A DNA stretch of 64,000 nt from Domibacillus epiphyticus (GCF_001975785.1 NZ_MSFI01000020.1:1-64000), one strand, 5' to 3'; positions 33,843 to 43,314 are shown, counted from the stretch's first letter. Notes: a model not told the origin generated them from the sequence alone. Translations and numbers: made by a program.

Positions 33843-35666
33843 ATGAAACGGGTAGGTTTTTTTCGTTCAATTCAGATGAAATTTGTCCTTATATATGTGC
33901 TGCTGATTTTATTTGCAATGCAGATTATCAGCGTATATTTTGTAAACTCTCTTGAAGAAAAATTTATTGCAAACTTTAAAAGCTCCCTTCAGGAACGGGT
34001 GAATTTGCTTGAATATAATTTGCGGGAAGGAATGTTGAAAGAACGGGACGAGGAAACAATTACGCTCGAACAGGATATTCGGCATATATTAGATGACTTT
34101 TCCGCCCCTGATATCATTGAAGTACGGGTGATCGATGAACGAAGCCGGATTATCGGTACATCAGATGTGACGAACCAGGGAGTTGTCGGGCAAAGAATGA
34201 CCGAAATTGCTGTGAAGCGGGCGCTTTCTGCCGGCTCGGCGCAAGATAATATGCTCATTAATGAACGGACAGGCCAGCGTGTTTGGGTCTTCACCTCGCC
34301 AATTTTATCCAACAGTGAAGTGATTGGTGCGGTGTATTTAATTGGCAATGTTGAAACAGTATTCGGCCAGCTCGATGACATTAATGAAATCTTATTTTCT
34401 GCGGCAGTTCTGGCACTGGTCATTACAGCCGTGTTAGGTATTACCTTAGCCAGAACAATCACCCGTCCGATTACCGATATGAGGAGGCAGGCGGTTGCAC
34501 TAGGAAAAGGGAACTTTTCACGGAAAGTAAAAGTATACGGACAAGATGAAATCGGCGAGCTTGCCGTGACATTTAACAACTTGACAAAGCGGCTGCAGGA
34601 AGCACAGGCAATGACAGAAGGCGAACGCCGTAAACTCTCATCGGTTCTTTCTTATATGACAGATGGTGTTATTGCAACTGACCGCCGAGGGCGCGTCATT
34701 TTGATTAATGAACCAGCTTCAAAAATGCTGAATGTTTCACGTGAAACAGTGATTTCACAACCAATTGTGACACTTTTAAATCTGGAAGAAGACTATTCAT
34801 TTGATGATTTATTAAATGAACAGGATTCGGTCATTCTTGATTACAGCACACACGACAGACCGTATATTTTACGGGCGAATTTTTCCGTTATTCAAAAAGA
34901 AACCGGTTTTGTTAATGGACTTATTACCGTTCTGCATGACATTACGGAACAGGAAAAAATTGAAATGGAACGCCGTGAGTTTGTGACGAACGTTTCACAT
35001 GAACTCCGCACGCCGCTTACGACAATGCGCAGCTACTTAGAAGCACTTGCGGAAGGCGCGTGGCAGGATCCGGATATTGCCCCGAACTTTCTTGATGTCA
35101 CACAGACAGAAACAGAGCGGATGATCCGGCTTGTAAATGACTTGCTTCAATTATCAAAATTCGACAGCCACGAGTATAATTTAACGAAAAAAGATACAGA
35201 CTTTATCGAGTTTTTTAATAAGATAATTGACAGGTTCGAAATGACGAAATCACAGGAAGTGACATTCCAGCGTAAACTGCCGCGTTATCCGATTTACGTC
35301 ACAATCGACCAAGATAAATTGACACAGGTGATTGATAATATTATCTCTAATGCGTTGAAATATTCACCGGAAGGCGGACTTGTTTCATTTAAGGTAGAAG
35401 AGCACGCCAATACCATTCAGGTGAGTATTAGCGATCAAGGGATGGGCATTCCGAAAAAAAGCCTTGAGCGTATTTTCGAGCGTTTTTACCGTGTAGACCG
35501 GGCTCGTTCAAGAAAAATGGGCGGGACAGGTCTAGGATTAGCGATTGCAAAAGAACTTATTAGCTCGCACGGCGGTCACATCTGGGCGACAAGCATTGAA
35601 GGAAAAGGGACAACCATTTTCTTCACACTGCCTGCGGATCTTTCCGAAGAGGATGATTGGGAATGA
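33843..35666 (+). CDS. walK: sensor histidine kinase WalK (YycG)
   Basis: 607 residues from the ATG at 33843 (AGGAGTAACG upstream). Two TM helices (about 13-33 and 185-205) enclose an extracellular sensor domain; then HAMP, PAS (SSVLSYMTDGVIATDRRGRVI), HisKA with phospho-His in FVTNVSHELRTPLTTM, and HATPase_c with N box NALKYS, G1 DQGMGIP and G2 GTGLGLAI. A perfect parS is inside its coding sequence, in the PAS region. Confidence 0.97.
   Translation: MKRVGFFRSIQMKFVLIYVLLILFAMQIISVYFVNSLEEKFIANFKSSLQERVNLLEYNLREGMLKERDEETITLEQDIRHILDDFSAPDIIEVRVIDERSRIIGTSDVTNQGVVGQRMTEIAVKRALSAGSAQDNMLINERTGQRVWVFTSPILSNSEVIGAVYLIGNVETVFGQLDDINEILFSAAVLALVITAVLGITLARTITRPITDMRRQAVALGKGNFSRKVKVYGQDEIGELAVTFNNLTKRLQEAQAMTEGERRKLSSVLSYMTDGVIATDRRGRVILINEPASKMLNVSRETVISQPIVTLLNLEEDYSFDDLLNEQDSVILDYSTHDRPYILRANFSVIQKETGFVNGLITVLHDITEQEKIEMERREFVTNVSHELRTPLTTMRSYLEALAEGAWQDPDIAPNFLDVTQTETERMIRLVNDLLQLSKFDSHEYNLTKKDTDFIEFFNKIIDRFEMTKSQEVTFQRKLPRYPIYVTIDQDKLTQVIDNIISNALKYSPEGGLVSFKVEEHANTIQVSISDQGMGIPKKSLERIFERFYRVDRARSRKMGGTGLGLAIAKELISSHGGHIWATSIEGKGTTIFFTLPADLSEEDDWE
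34733..34748. other. parS: parS site inside walK
   Basis: TGTTTCACGTGAAACA, a perfect 16-base match to the ParB-binding palindrome, encoding part of NVSRETV in the WalK PAS domain. About 25 kb from oriC, within the usual range for origin-proximal parS sites. Confidence 0.93.
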
Positions 35667-36985
35667 ATTATGAAAAAATCAAATCCATTGCCCTGGCGTT
35701 GCTTGTGCTCATAAGCCTGGCATTCACGTGGGGCATCTGGAACTACCAGCCTTCTTATGAAACGATTAGAGAGGATTCGTCTGAAATTGTAAAGGAAGTG
35801 GAAATTGGCCAGCAGCAAAAAATCTCTGTGCTGCTGAAACCGTCCAAAATTATCGTCCATTTGCAGGATAATCATTATGGGACAGTGGCCAAGGAAGAAT
35901 TGACATGGGTTATGGAGGAAATGGCTTCATGGACATTTTATGAGCCTGAAAATATATCAAGTTCATTGAGTGAGCGGCAATTTGACGAGCTTCTCAGCGG
36001 CAATTCACGAGTGGAATTGTTCTTCACATCAGACATACCATTCAATACGATAAAAAATGTATTTGTATTTAATGATTCGGTAGTACCAAATGCTGTCTTT
36101 GACCGGATTGTCATTAGCGGAGCAGAAGGACAAGGCAACCATGCATCTGTTTACTTCGTATCTGTAGAGGAACGGCTTGTCTTTAAAAGCGAGATTGAAT
36201 CACCATCACTCTTAGCATTTAAAACGCGCTTTTTAAAAAAATCGGATCGTCTCGAACCTTACATTTCACATGAAATTCCGAACGGGTCCCGTTTATTTGT
36301 AAGAGAAGAGCCGCCTGTATTGCCTGTCCAAAAATATTTACCGGCACCAATTGATACTGATAAGTTTAAAAAAGCTTTATTTACGGATCCAAGCTATGTG
36401 AGACGAGGATCAAGGTCCGGACAAGATGAATATACGGACGGTTCGAGCATAATGAGCGTCAATCAGAGCACCAGAGTGATCGAGTATGTGGATCTGGCAC
36501 AGGAAAGTGAAACGGGTCAGGAGATTACACTCGATCAACTCATTGATAAAAGCATCAGCTTTGTCAATGACCATAACGGCTGGGTTGATGATTACCGTCT
36601 TTTCAGTGCAGAAGCGGGTTCTTCTGAAATCAGCTACCGGTTATTTTCCGGTGATTTTCCGGTTTTTAACTCGCTGGGAATGGCAGAGATAAAGCAAAAT
36701 TGGGGGCGCGACAGTATTTTTGAGTATGAACGTCCATCCTTTACGATTCACAATCCCCTTCCAGAAACGGGCTCTCCGGTTAAACTGGATAAAGGCGAAG
36801 ATGCACTGAAAAAAGTGCTCGCCAAGGATATTGATCCGACGTTATTGACTGATATGCGAATTGGCTATGAAATGACAGATCAGCCGGAAATTTTAGCGCT
36901 AGAGCCTTCCTGGTACTACCGATATAATGGCATGTGGCTGCGGCTTGAGCCAGATGAAGGGGGAGCAGCTGATGGATTGGAATAA
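35663..36985 (+). CDS. walH: WalRK regulatory protein WalH (YycH)
   Basis: 440-residue protein that, with WalI, modulates WalK in the membrane. One N-terminal TM helix (about 7-25) and a large extracytoplasmic domain. ATG at 35663 overlaps the walK TGA (ATGA); GAGGATG lies upstream within walK. Sequence divergence is normal for the family; identity rests on topology and operon position. Confidence 0.93.
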   Translation: MNYEKIKSIALALLVLISLAFTWGIWNYQPSYETIREDSSEIVKEVEIGQQQKISVLLKPSKIIVHLQDNHYGTVAKEELTWVMEEMASWTFYEPENISSSLSERQFDELLSGNSRVELFFTSDIPFNTIKNVFVFNDSVVPNAVFDRIVISGAEGQGNHASVYFVSVEERLVFKSEIESPSLLAFKTRFLKKSDRLEPYISHEIPNGSRLFVREEPPVLPVQKYLPAPIDTDKFKKALFTDPSYVRRGSRSGQDEYTDGSSIMSVNQSTRVIEYVDLAQESETGQEITLDQLIDKSISFVNDHNGWVDDYRLFSAEAGSSEISYRLFSGDFPVFNSLGMAEIKQNWGRDSIFEYERPSFTIHNPLPETGSPVKLDKGEDALKKVLAKDIDPTLLTDMRIGYEMTDQPEILALEPSWYYRYNGMWLRLEPDEGGAADGLE

Positions 36986-37769
36986 AACGAAAACATATTT
37001 TATCGCGGTCTTTCTCGTGCTCGATCTGTTTCTGGCGGTCATGTTTTTTAATAAATTCGATGCAACCCGGTTTGAAGTTATTAAGGCAACGTCCATTGAA
37101 GATAAACTAAAAAACGATCGGATTGAATATGAAAAAATGCCGGCTGATGCCGGTGAATTATCGATTATTACAGCAAAACCGAAAACATTTTCCAAATCGG
37201 ATTTTCTTTTTTATACGAATCAAACGATTAAGATTGATAGCATTGACAGTAATGGAACAAAAATTGAAAGCGTATTGGACAAACCGTATGAGACAGATGG
37301 GGCAATGCGGGATAAAATGATTTCGTTTGTGAAAAACAATGTGCTTTTGGGCGAGCAATACTCGTATTGGAAGCGGGATCGTGAAGAAAAAACGGTTATT
37401 TTTTATCAGCAGTATGACGATAAAAAGCTTTTCCAAAATATAAGCGGTCTAGTCACCTTGAAGCTTGATGATAAAGATAATATTATCAGCTATACGCAGA
37501 CAATGCTTTCAAATATTGATGAACACACAGATGAGGAAGCGATATTAACAGCTTTCCAGGCAATTGATGCCCTGTATCAAAATGGGCTTATTCAACCGGA
37601 TACTGAGGTTGCGAATGCTGAACTTGGTTATTATACTCTCGTGCAGCTGACGGAATCGCAGGTGCTGTCACCAACCTGGTATTTTCAGTTGAGAAAAGAC
37701 GGTGAAACGAAAGAATTTTACGTCAATGCCTATAACGGATCGATTTATCAGACGGAAAAAGAGTCGTAA
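36972..37769 (+). CDS. walI: WalRK regulatory protein WalI (YycI)
   Basis: 265 residues from the ATG at 36972 (MDWNKTKTYFIAVFLVLDLFLAVMF: single TM anchor at 8-26), overlapping walH by 14 bases, with GGGGGAG upstream. The extracytoplasmic YycI domain ends ...TKEFYVNAYNGSIYQ. Forms a complex with WalH that controls the kinase. Confidence 0.94.
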   Translation: MDWNKTKTYFIAVFLVLDLFLAVMFFNKFDATRFEVIKATSIEDKLKNDRIEYEKMPADAGELSIITAKPKTFSKSDFLFYTNQTIKIDSIDSNGTKIESVLDKPYETDGAMRDKMISFVKNNVLLGEQYSYWKRDREEKTVIFYQQYDDKKLFQNISGLVTLKLDDKDNIISYTQTMLSNIDEHTDEEAILTAFQAIDALYQNGLIQPDTEVANAELGYYTLVQLTESQVLSPTWYFQLRKDGETKEFYVNAYNGSIYQTEKES

Positions 37770-37787
37770 TGAACTGGAGTGGGATAG

Positions 37788-38582
37788 ATGACGATTCAAT
37801 TTAGTGTGCTTGCAAGCGGAAGTACCGGCAATGCGATTTACGTGGAATCTGACGGTCATTCATTTCTTGTGGATGCGGGATTAAGCGGAAAAAGGATGGA
37901 AGAGCTGTTTTCTTCGATTGGCAGACAGATAGCAGACCTTTCCGGTATTCTTGTCACACATGAACATAGTGATCATATTAAAGGACTTGGCGTGCTGGCA
38001 AGAAAGTATAAATTGCCGGTGTATGCTAATTCAAAAACATGGCGGGCAATGGACCGGTTGACTGGGACGATTGATGACAGCCAGAAGTTTGTTTTTGAAA
38101 CGGAAACTGTAAAAACTTTTGGTGCGCTCGATATTCAGTCATTTGGCGTTTCACATGATGCGGCTGAGCCGATGTTTTACATTTTTCACAAAGGTGACAA
38201 GAAACTCGTTTTGATTACGGACACAGGCTATGTCAGCGACCGGATGAAAGGCTTGATTGATAACGCCGACGCGTATGTATTTGAAAGCAATCACGACGTG
38301 CAGATGCTGCGCATGGGGCGTTACCCGTGGAACATTAAACAGCGCATTTTAAGCGACGTAGGCCACGTGTCAAATGAAGATGCCGCCCTCGCGATGAATG
38401 ATGTGATTGGACCAAAGACGAAACGAATCTATTTAGCACATTTAAGCACAGACAATAACATGAAAGAGCTGGCGAAAATGAGTGTCACACAAACGCTGCA
38501 AATGAAAGATGCAGGAGTCGGTGAACAATTCGATTTGTTCGACACTGATCCGAAAATTCCAACGCAGCTGGCGGTTATATAA
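37788..38582 (+). CDS. walJ: metallo-beta-lactamase fold exonuclease WalJ (YycJ)
   Basis: 264-residue MBL-fold hydrolase with the metal motif [10 protein letters not shown] near residue 60, Asp in [13 protein letters not shown] and the late His in AHLSTDNN. Family members have 5'-3' DNA exonuclease activity and link wall control to DNA repair. Last gene of the wal operon, ended by a hairpin. Confidence 0.95.
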   Translation: MTIQFSVLASGSTGNAIYVESDGHSFLVDAGLSGKRMEELFSSIGRQIADLSGILVTHEHSDHIKGLGVLARKYKLPVYANSKTWRAMDRLTGTIDDSQKFVFETETVKTFGALDIQSFGVSHDAAEPMFYIFHKGDKKLVLITDTGYVSDRMKGLIDNADAYVFESNHDVQMLRMGRYPWNIKQRILSDVGHVSNEDAALAMNDVIGPKTKRIYLAHLSTDNNMKELAKMSVTQTLQMKDAGVGEQFDLFDTDPKIPTQLAVI

Positions 38583-38585
38583 GAA

Positions 38586-38620
38586 CGGTCACAGAGAAAC
38601 TATTCTGTGATCGTTTTTTT
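38586..38620 (+). terminator. wal operon terminator
   Basis: CGGTCACAGA / TCTGTGATCG with one wobble pair and a seven-T run. Confidence 0.85.
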
Positions 38621-38731
38621 GGGGTTCAGAAGGGTAAAGCAAGACTGAATAATGGACGAATCTGGTGCGAACAATGTAATATAGTTTTACACTTTAGAAT
38701 ACTTAGTGGGGTTTTATAAAAGGAGGAATCT

Positions 38732-39829
38732 ATGATGAAAGATACAATTTTGTTTAGTCCAGTAACCTTGGGAACGATCGATTTCGGTAATCGGGCAGGG
38801 GTCGCTCCTATGACAAGAACAAGTGCAGCCTATGAAGGTTTGGCAACCGATCAGATGGTATCTTATTACGAGAAATTTGCCCGCGGCGGTTTCGGTTTTA
38901 TCATTACGGAAGGAATTTATCCAGACGATAAGTATAGCCAGGGATATATGAACCAGCCGGGAATTGTAAATGATGATCAGGTGCAGTCATGGAGAAAAGT
39001 AGTGGAGGCCGTTCATCAGCAAGGAAGCAAGATCATTGCGCAGCTTATGCATGCAGGTGCTCTTTCTCAGGGAAACCGTTTTGTCAAAGAGGCCATGGGT
39101 CCTTCTGCTGTTAAACCAAAAGGGGAACAGTTAGGTATTTATGGCGGTGAAGGTGCCTTCCCGACACCGAAAGAAGCAGCTAAACAAGATATAGCGGATG
39201 TTATTGCTGGTTTTGTAAAAGCAGCGCAGCGTGCGAAAGAAGCAGGATTTGACGGAATTGAAATACATGGGGCGAACGGTTACATATTAGATCAATTTTT
39301 AACAGACTATATGAATCAGCGTACAGACGAATACGGAGGCTCTACAGAAAATCGGGTTCGTTTAGCTGTGGAAGTCGTCAAAGCTGTTCGAGAGGCTGTT
39401 GGACCCGACTTTACAGTAGGCATTCGCATTTCCCAGGGCAAAGTGAATGATCATACGCATAAATGGGCTGGCAAAGAGAAAGATGCAGAAATTATTTTTG
39501 GACAGCTGGGCCGTTCAGGTGTCGATTTTATTCATGTGACAGAATACAAAGCATGGGAGCCTGCATTCTCTGAAGGGCAGGGAGCAAGCCTTGCTGCATT
39601 AGCTAAAAAGTTTGGTAATGTACCTGTCATTGCAAACGGACACCTTGAAGATCCTGAACAGGCAAGCGCGATCATCGAAAAAGGCGAAGCCGATGCGGTG
39701 ACAATTGGCCGGGGCGCACTTGCGAATAGTGATTGGGCAATTAAAGTGCAAAAGGGCGAGAAATTGGAAGAGTTTGATCCAGAAAAAATCTTAAGCCCGG
39801 ATGCAAAAATAAAAGATTTTGAAGCATAA
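38732..39829 (+). CDS. old yellow enzyme family NADH:flavin oxidoreductase
   Basis: 365-residue FMN-dependent ene-reductase-like TIM barrel. Motifs: NRAGVAPMTRTSA near the N-terminus, IAQLMHAGAL, the FMN/active-site signature GIEIHGANGYILDQFLTDYMNQRTDEYGGS and C-terminal ADAVTIGRGALAN. AGGAGG precedes two consecutive ATG codons. Inserted between walJ and htrA, which are adjacent in B. subtilis, and flanked by its own terminators, so it is a lineage-specific insertion with unknown physiological substrate. Confidence 0.92.
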   Translation: MMKDTILFSPVTLGTIDFGNRAGVAPMTRTSAAYEGLATDQMVSYYEKFARGGFGFIITEGIYPDDKYSQGYMNQPGIVNDDQVQSWRKVVEAVHQQGSKIIAQLMHAGALSQGNRFVKEAMGPSAVKPKGEQLGIYGGEGAFPTPKEAAKQDIADVIAGFVKAAQRAKEAGFDGIEIHGANGYILDQFLTDYMNQRTDEYGGSTENRVRLAVEVVKAVREAVGPDFTVGIRISQGKVNDHTHKWAGKEKDAEIIFGQLGRSGVDFIHVTEYKAWEPAFSEGQGASLAALAKKFGNVPVIANGHLEDPEQASAIIEKGEADAVTIGRGALANSDWAIKVQKGEKLEEFDPEKILSPDAKIKDFEA

Positions 39830-39837
39830 ACGCAACG

Positions 39838-39866
39838 GGACTGCCTAAAAAAGCAGTCCTTTTTTT
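39838..39866 (+). terminator. old-yellow-enzyme gene terminator
   Basis: GGACTGC / GCAGTCC with an A-rich loop and seven T. Confidence 0.9.
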
Positions 39867-40006
39867 GATGAATAAGGGGGAAAGGGCATCGGGCTTCATC
39901 GTGTTTGCATATCGGTTGCACATCTTTTTGGCAAAGTCGTATAATTTTTTCAGAATAGACAGAATGAATGGTGAAACAATAAAAGGATGGAAAGGATGAG
40001 GCATAT

Positions 40007-41209
40007 ATGGGTTATTATGATGAGGGGCGCTCGGATCGTCACAAACGAGGTGGAAAAGGCGGTTATTTTTTATCCGGGCTGGCCGGTGTGATCATAGGAG
40101 CGGTACTGGTGGTGACGACACTGCCGTCCATTGCTGATTATCAAAATGATGATACGGCATCAATTGTTGAAAATAATACATCTGACAATCGAAATGCCAA
40201 GCAAGTATCGCTTGATGTGACGACAGATGTGACAAAATCAGTCGACAGAGCAAAAGATACCGTCGTCGGCATTACAAACATTCAAGAGTCGATGAATTTT
40301 TTCGGCTCAGAAGCAACGACGCAGGAAGCCGGTACAGGAAGCGGTGTGATTTATAAAAAAGAAGGCGGCAAAGCGTTCATTGTGACAAATTACCACGTAA
40401 TTGAAGGTGCACAGCAGCTGGAAGTGACACTTGCCGACGGCACGAAAGAACCTGCTGAGCTTATTGGCGGTGATGTATGGACAGATCTGGCTGTTTTATC
40501 GATCAGAGGGGTAAACGTCGAGAAAACAGCTGAATTTGGCGACTCGGAAGCATTGAAAATCGGCGAACCGGTTATTGCCATCGGGAATCCGCTCGGCCTG
40601 GAATTTTCCGGATCGGTTACGCAGGGTGTCATCTCCGGTCTTGAACGCGCCATTCCAGTTGATTTAAACGGCGATATGATTAACGACTGGCAGGCGGAAG
40701 TTTTACAGACAGACGCGGCAATCAACCCTGGAAACAGTGGTGGCGCACTCGTGAATATTGCGGGACAGGTTGTCGGCATTAACTCGATGAAAATTGCCCA
40801 GAGTGCAGTTGAAGGAATTGGGCTCTCCATCCCGATTGATGCGGCTCTTCCAATCATTCAGGACCTTGAAGCATATGGAGAAGTGAAACGTCCGGCAATG
40901 GGTGTGACACTTCAAAACGTAAGTGAGCTGCCATCTTACCATCAGCAGGAAACATTGAAGCTGCCTGAAAACGTAAAAGAAGGCGTGATTATTGAGCAGG
41001 TGCTGACAAATTCGCCAGCAGCCAAAGCAGGACTGCGGGAATACGATGTCATCACCGAACTGGACGGCGAACCGGTGAAAGACGTTATTGACCTGCGTAA
41101 ATATATGTATAACAATAAGAAAGAAGGCGACAGCGTTACGGTTTTTTACTATCGCGATGGACAAAAGAAGGAGACTGTATTAAAACTAGTGGCCGAAAGC
41201 GATTTGTAA
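40007..41209 (+). CDS. HtrA-type serine protease (HtrC/YycK-like)
   Basis: Membrane-anchored quality-control protease acting outside the membrane. 400 residues: one TM helix (about 23-45), trypsin-like S1C domain with catalytic His in IVTNYHVIEGA, Asp in DVWTDLAVL and Ser in AINPGNSGGAL, then one PDZ domain (about 290-385). GAAAGGATGAGG precedes the ATG. Conserved downstream of the wal operon and before rlmH. Confidence 0.95.
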   Translation: MGYYDEGRSDRHKRGGKGGYFLSGLAGVIIGAVLVVTTLPSIADYQNDDTASIVENNTSDNRNAKQVSLDVTTDVTKSVDRAKDTVVGITNIQESMNFFGSEATTQEAGTGSGVIYKKEGGKAFIVTNYHVIEGAQQLEVTLADGTKEPAELIGGDVWTDLAVLSIRGVNVEKTAEFGDSEALKIGEPVIAIGNPLGLEFSGSVTQGVISGLERAIPVDLNGDMINDWQAEVLQTDAAINPGNSGGALVNIAGQVVGINSMKIAQSAVEGIGLSIPIDAALPIIQDLEAYGEVKRPAMGVTLQNVSELPSYHQQETLKLPENVKEGVIIEQVLTNSPAAKAGLREYDVITELDGEPVKDVIDLRKYMYNNKKEGDSVTVFYYRDGQKKETVLKLVAESDL

Positions 41210-41224
41210 TGGAGGAAAGAATGA

Positions 41225-41368
41225 ATGTATTGTTGCTCGGAACACGTTGAACTGGCACTTGATATTGCTGTTGACGAAAACGAAACCGCACCTGTTATCG
41301 AAAAAACGGACGAAGAAACAGCATGCGAGTTTTGTGAAAGAGTTGCCATATATATTGTGGGAAACTAA
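41225..41368 (+). CDS. CxxH/CxxC small protein (YyzF-like)
   Basis: 47 residues, MYCCSEHVELALDIAVDE...ACEFCERVAIYIVGN. It has CCSEH (Cys-x-x-His) near the N-terminus and CEFC (CxxC) near the end, the pattern of the CxxH/CxxC family found between htrC and rlmH in Bacilli; probably binds zinc. The ATG at 41225 is 9 bases after GGAGG; an earlier overlapping ATG (41221) opens only a nine-codon frame. Function unknown. Confidence 0.9.
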   Translation: MYCCSEHVELALDIAVDENETAPVIEKTDEETACEFCERVAIYIVGN

Positions 41369-41383
41369 TATTCGGACACAAAA

Positions 41384-41413
41384 TGTGGATGAATCCTGTG
41401 GGTATGTGGATAA
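41384..41413. promoter_or_regulatory. DnaA boxes upstream of rlmH, first pair
   Basis: TGTGGATGA (41384-41392, one mismatch) and TGTGGATAA (41405-41413, perfect), same orientation, between the CxxH/CxxC gene and its terminator. Confidence 0.6.
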
Positions 41414-41418
41414 TAACG

Positions 41419-41458
41419 AAAAATTCCGGTTGTCAACAGGTGGACAACCGGAATTTTT
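41419..41458 (+). terminator. terminator after the CxxH/CxxC gene
   Basis: A perfect 16-bp stem AAAAATTCCGGTTGTC / GACAACCGGAATTTTT with an eight-base loop; bidirectional in form. Confidence 0.9.
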
Positions 41459-41553
41459 GCGTCGTTTTTTACAATATAAGGTAAAATATATACAATATAC
41501 ACGGCGAGAAACATAAAAATATAAAATAGTGTATAGTAAATGATAAATAGCAA

Positions 41554-41586
41554 GCTTGTTGATATGTGGATAACTACTGTGGAAAA
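41554..41586. promoter_or_regulatory. oriC-like DnaA-box element before rlmH
   Basis: Bases 41554-41574 match 20 of 21 bases of the oriC unwinding-side box at 8077-8097, including a perfect TGTGGATAA (41565-41573), and a TGTGGAAAA box follows at 41578-41586. As at oriC, an A/T-only stretch lies on the same side (about 41510-41550). Trio repeats are not evident. Confidence 0.6.
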
Positions 41587-41622
41587 CTTGTTTATAATAT
41601 GTTTGTAAAGTGGGGTTAATGT

Positions 41623-42102
41623 GTGAATATCTCTATTATAACTGTCGGAAAGTTAAAGGAAAAGTACTTAAAACAAGGAATTGATGAATACGCCAAACGA
41701 CTTTCCGCATATGCAAAAATCGACATTATCGAAGTACCGGATGAAAAAGCACCAGAAGTGTTAAGCGATGCGGAAATGATCAAGGTAAAAGAAAAAGAAG
41801 GAGAACGCATCCTCTCAAAAATCGGCCAGGATACATACGTCATCGCCCTCGCCATCAACGGAAAAATGAAATCCTCCGAGCAGCTTGCCGCTGACCTGGA
41901 CAAACTCGCTACATACGGCAAAAGCAAAATAGCATTCGTGATCGGCGGCTCGCTCGGACTAAGTGACACCGTTCTGCGCCGTGCAGATGAGAAGCTGTCG
42001 TTTTCCCCTATGACCTTCCCGCACCAGTTAATGCGATTAATCCTGGTGGAGCAAGTGTATCGGAGTTTTCGGATTAATCGGGGAGAACCGTATCATAAGT
42101 AA
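41623..42102 (+). CDS. rlmH: 23S rRNA (pseudouridine-1915-N3)-methyltransferase RlmH
   Basis: SPOUT methyltransferase acting on pseudouridine 1915 of 23S rRNA in the assembled 70S ribosome. 159 residues: [30 protein letters not shown] knot [14 protein letters not shown] and the C-terminus [13 protein letters not shown] start at 41623 with GGGGTTAAT upstream. It is the orthologue of staphylococcal orfX, whose 3' end is the SCC integration site; the accessory region begins right at its stop codon. Confidence 0.98.
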   Translation: MNISIITVGKLKEKYLKQGIDEYAKRLSAYAKIDIIEVPDEKAPEVLSDAEMIKVKEKEGERILSKIGQDTYVIALAINGKMKSSEQLAADLDKLATYGKSKIAFVIGGSLGLSDTVLRRADEKLSFSPMTFPHQLMRLILVEQVYRSFRINRGEPYHK

Positions 42103-42108
42103 GTGAGG
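42082..42108 (+). repeat. att-like repeat 1 (rlmH 3' end)
   Basis: The last codons of rlmH (GGA GAA CCG TAT CAT AAG TAA) and six following bases form the reference copy of a direct repeat found again at 53252 and 57863. In staphylococci the equivalent stretch is the attB of SCC elements. Confidence 0.75.
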
Positions 42109-42136
42109 TTTTATTTAACGATATTTAAGGAATGAG

Positions 42137-42170
42137 CAGTCTTACTAATTAGAAGTAAGACTGTTTTTAT
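42137..42170 (+). terminator. terminator downstream of rlmH
   Basis: CAGTCTTACT / AGTAAGACTG with a five-T run, 35 bases after the rlmH stop and just beyond att-like repeat 1. Confidence 0.85.
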
Positions 42171-42243
42171 TTTTATCGAAATGTTAAAATAAGGTAATTA
42201 TAATCAATGGAAAAATATTTTAACATTGAAAGGATAAGATAAA

Positions 42244-43314
42244 ATGGTTAATAAAGAAGATTTCTATATTGATATTAAAAACAGAGCAAAGGATATTTAT
42301 GACCAATATCAATACCTTGTAAAAGAGCTTCTTAAAAGTGATACATCAAACTATAGGTTAGAATTTTATCTTAAAGATGATTCAAGTCTAGGTGGAAAAG
42401 CTTGGTCTAAAAATAATTTAGACAATATACAGATAAATAAAGGGGTTATAGATAATTATTTTGATTATTTTTATGGATTTACAAAAATGCAAACAGATGA
42501 TTTTTTAGAAAAATTACATATTGAAGATGTGGAAGAAGCATCTTATGAGTTTATAAAATTTGATGGGAATGGGAATCCTAATCTTTTCGATAGTAAAGTT
42601 ATAGATTACAAATTAGCTGGGTTACTTACAATTTTTGTTTCTCGTTTTATTATTACCCATGAGCTAGGTCATCTACTTAACGGGCATTGTGAGTATTTAA
42701 ATTCAAAAGAGCAGAATGATATTCATTACATTCCAATGTTTGAAAAAGATAATAGTAAAAATATAAAAAACGTTTCGTCATTAGATTTTAGAACTTTAGA
42801 AATGGATGCAGATGCATTTGCCGCAACTGATAACTTTAGAAATTTACTCTTAATTTATGAAAAATTTGAAGACATGGTTGATAAGGATTTAAATATAGAA
42901 CCGATAGAATTATTTTATTGGTGGTCATTTGCTATTAGAAGTAATTTTTTAATTACACAAAAGATTTTAAATGATGAAGAATATAGACCTGATAAAAAGC
43001 ATTTGCCTAGTGTAGCACGTTGGGTTTTAATACTAGGCTCAATAATAAGTATTATAGATGAAGGGGTATATAAGATAAATTATAGAACTGGAGACAATAA
43101 AGAAAAATTATTAGAATATATAACTAAGGGATTCGTATTTGCTGAAAAACAATATAATGAGCGTTTTTATACGAATTTTAATTCTTTAGAAGAGTCCATT
43201 AATAGTACAGATTATAGTAATTTCGTAACAGCAACTCAAATGAATTGGGAGAATCTTAGAAATGAATTAAGTAAATTTTCAAGATTGCCTTTGTATAAAT
43301 CAAATAATGTTTAA
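42244..43314 (+). CDS. orphan HExxH zinc metallopeptidase (possibly Lit-like phage exclusion)
   Basis: 356 residues, very A/T-rich, GAAAGGATAAG before the ATG. Metal motif FIITHELGHLLNGH around residue 138, followed about 50 residues later by EMDADAFAA, which supplies the third ligand and a conserved acid, as in HExxH peptidases with an EMDAD helix. No signal peptide, so cytoplasmic. The layout recalls Lit (U49), which cleaves EF-Tu in T4-infected E. coli, but I cannot establish that family; substrate unknown. Single gene beside a defence operon, suggesting a toxin or abortive-infection protease. Confidence 0.6.
   Translation: MVNKEDFYIDIKNRAKDIYDQYQYLVKELLKSDTSNYRLEFYLKDDSSLGGKAWSKNNLDNIQINKGVIDNYFDYFYGFTKMQTDDFLEKLHIEDVEEASYEFIKFDGNGNPNLFDSKVIDYKLAGLLTIFVSRFIITHELGHLLNGHCEYLNSKEQNDIHYIPMFEKDNSKNIKNVSSLDFRTLEMDADAFAATDNFRNLLLIYEKFEDMVDKDLNIEPIELFYWWSFAIRSNFLITQKILNDEEYRPDKKHLPSVARWVLILGSIISIIDEGVYKINYRTGDNKEKLLEYITKGFVFAEKQYNERFYTNFNSLEESINSTDYSNFVTATQMNWENLRNELSKFSRLPLYKSNNV

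Noticed and set aside
41247-41516. 89-codon plus-strand frame overlapping the CxxH/CxxC gene.
   Set aside because: It is out of frame with the conserved 47-residue protein, crosses its terminator and DnaA boxes, and has no ribosome-binding site.
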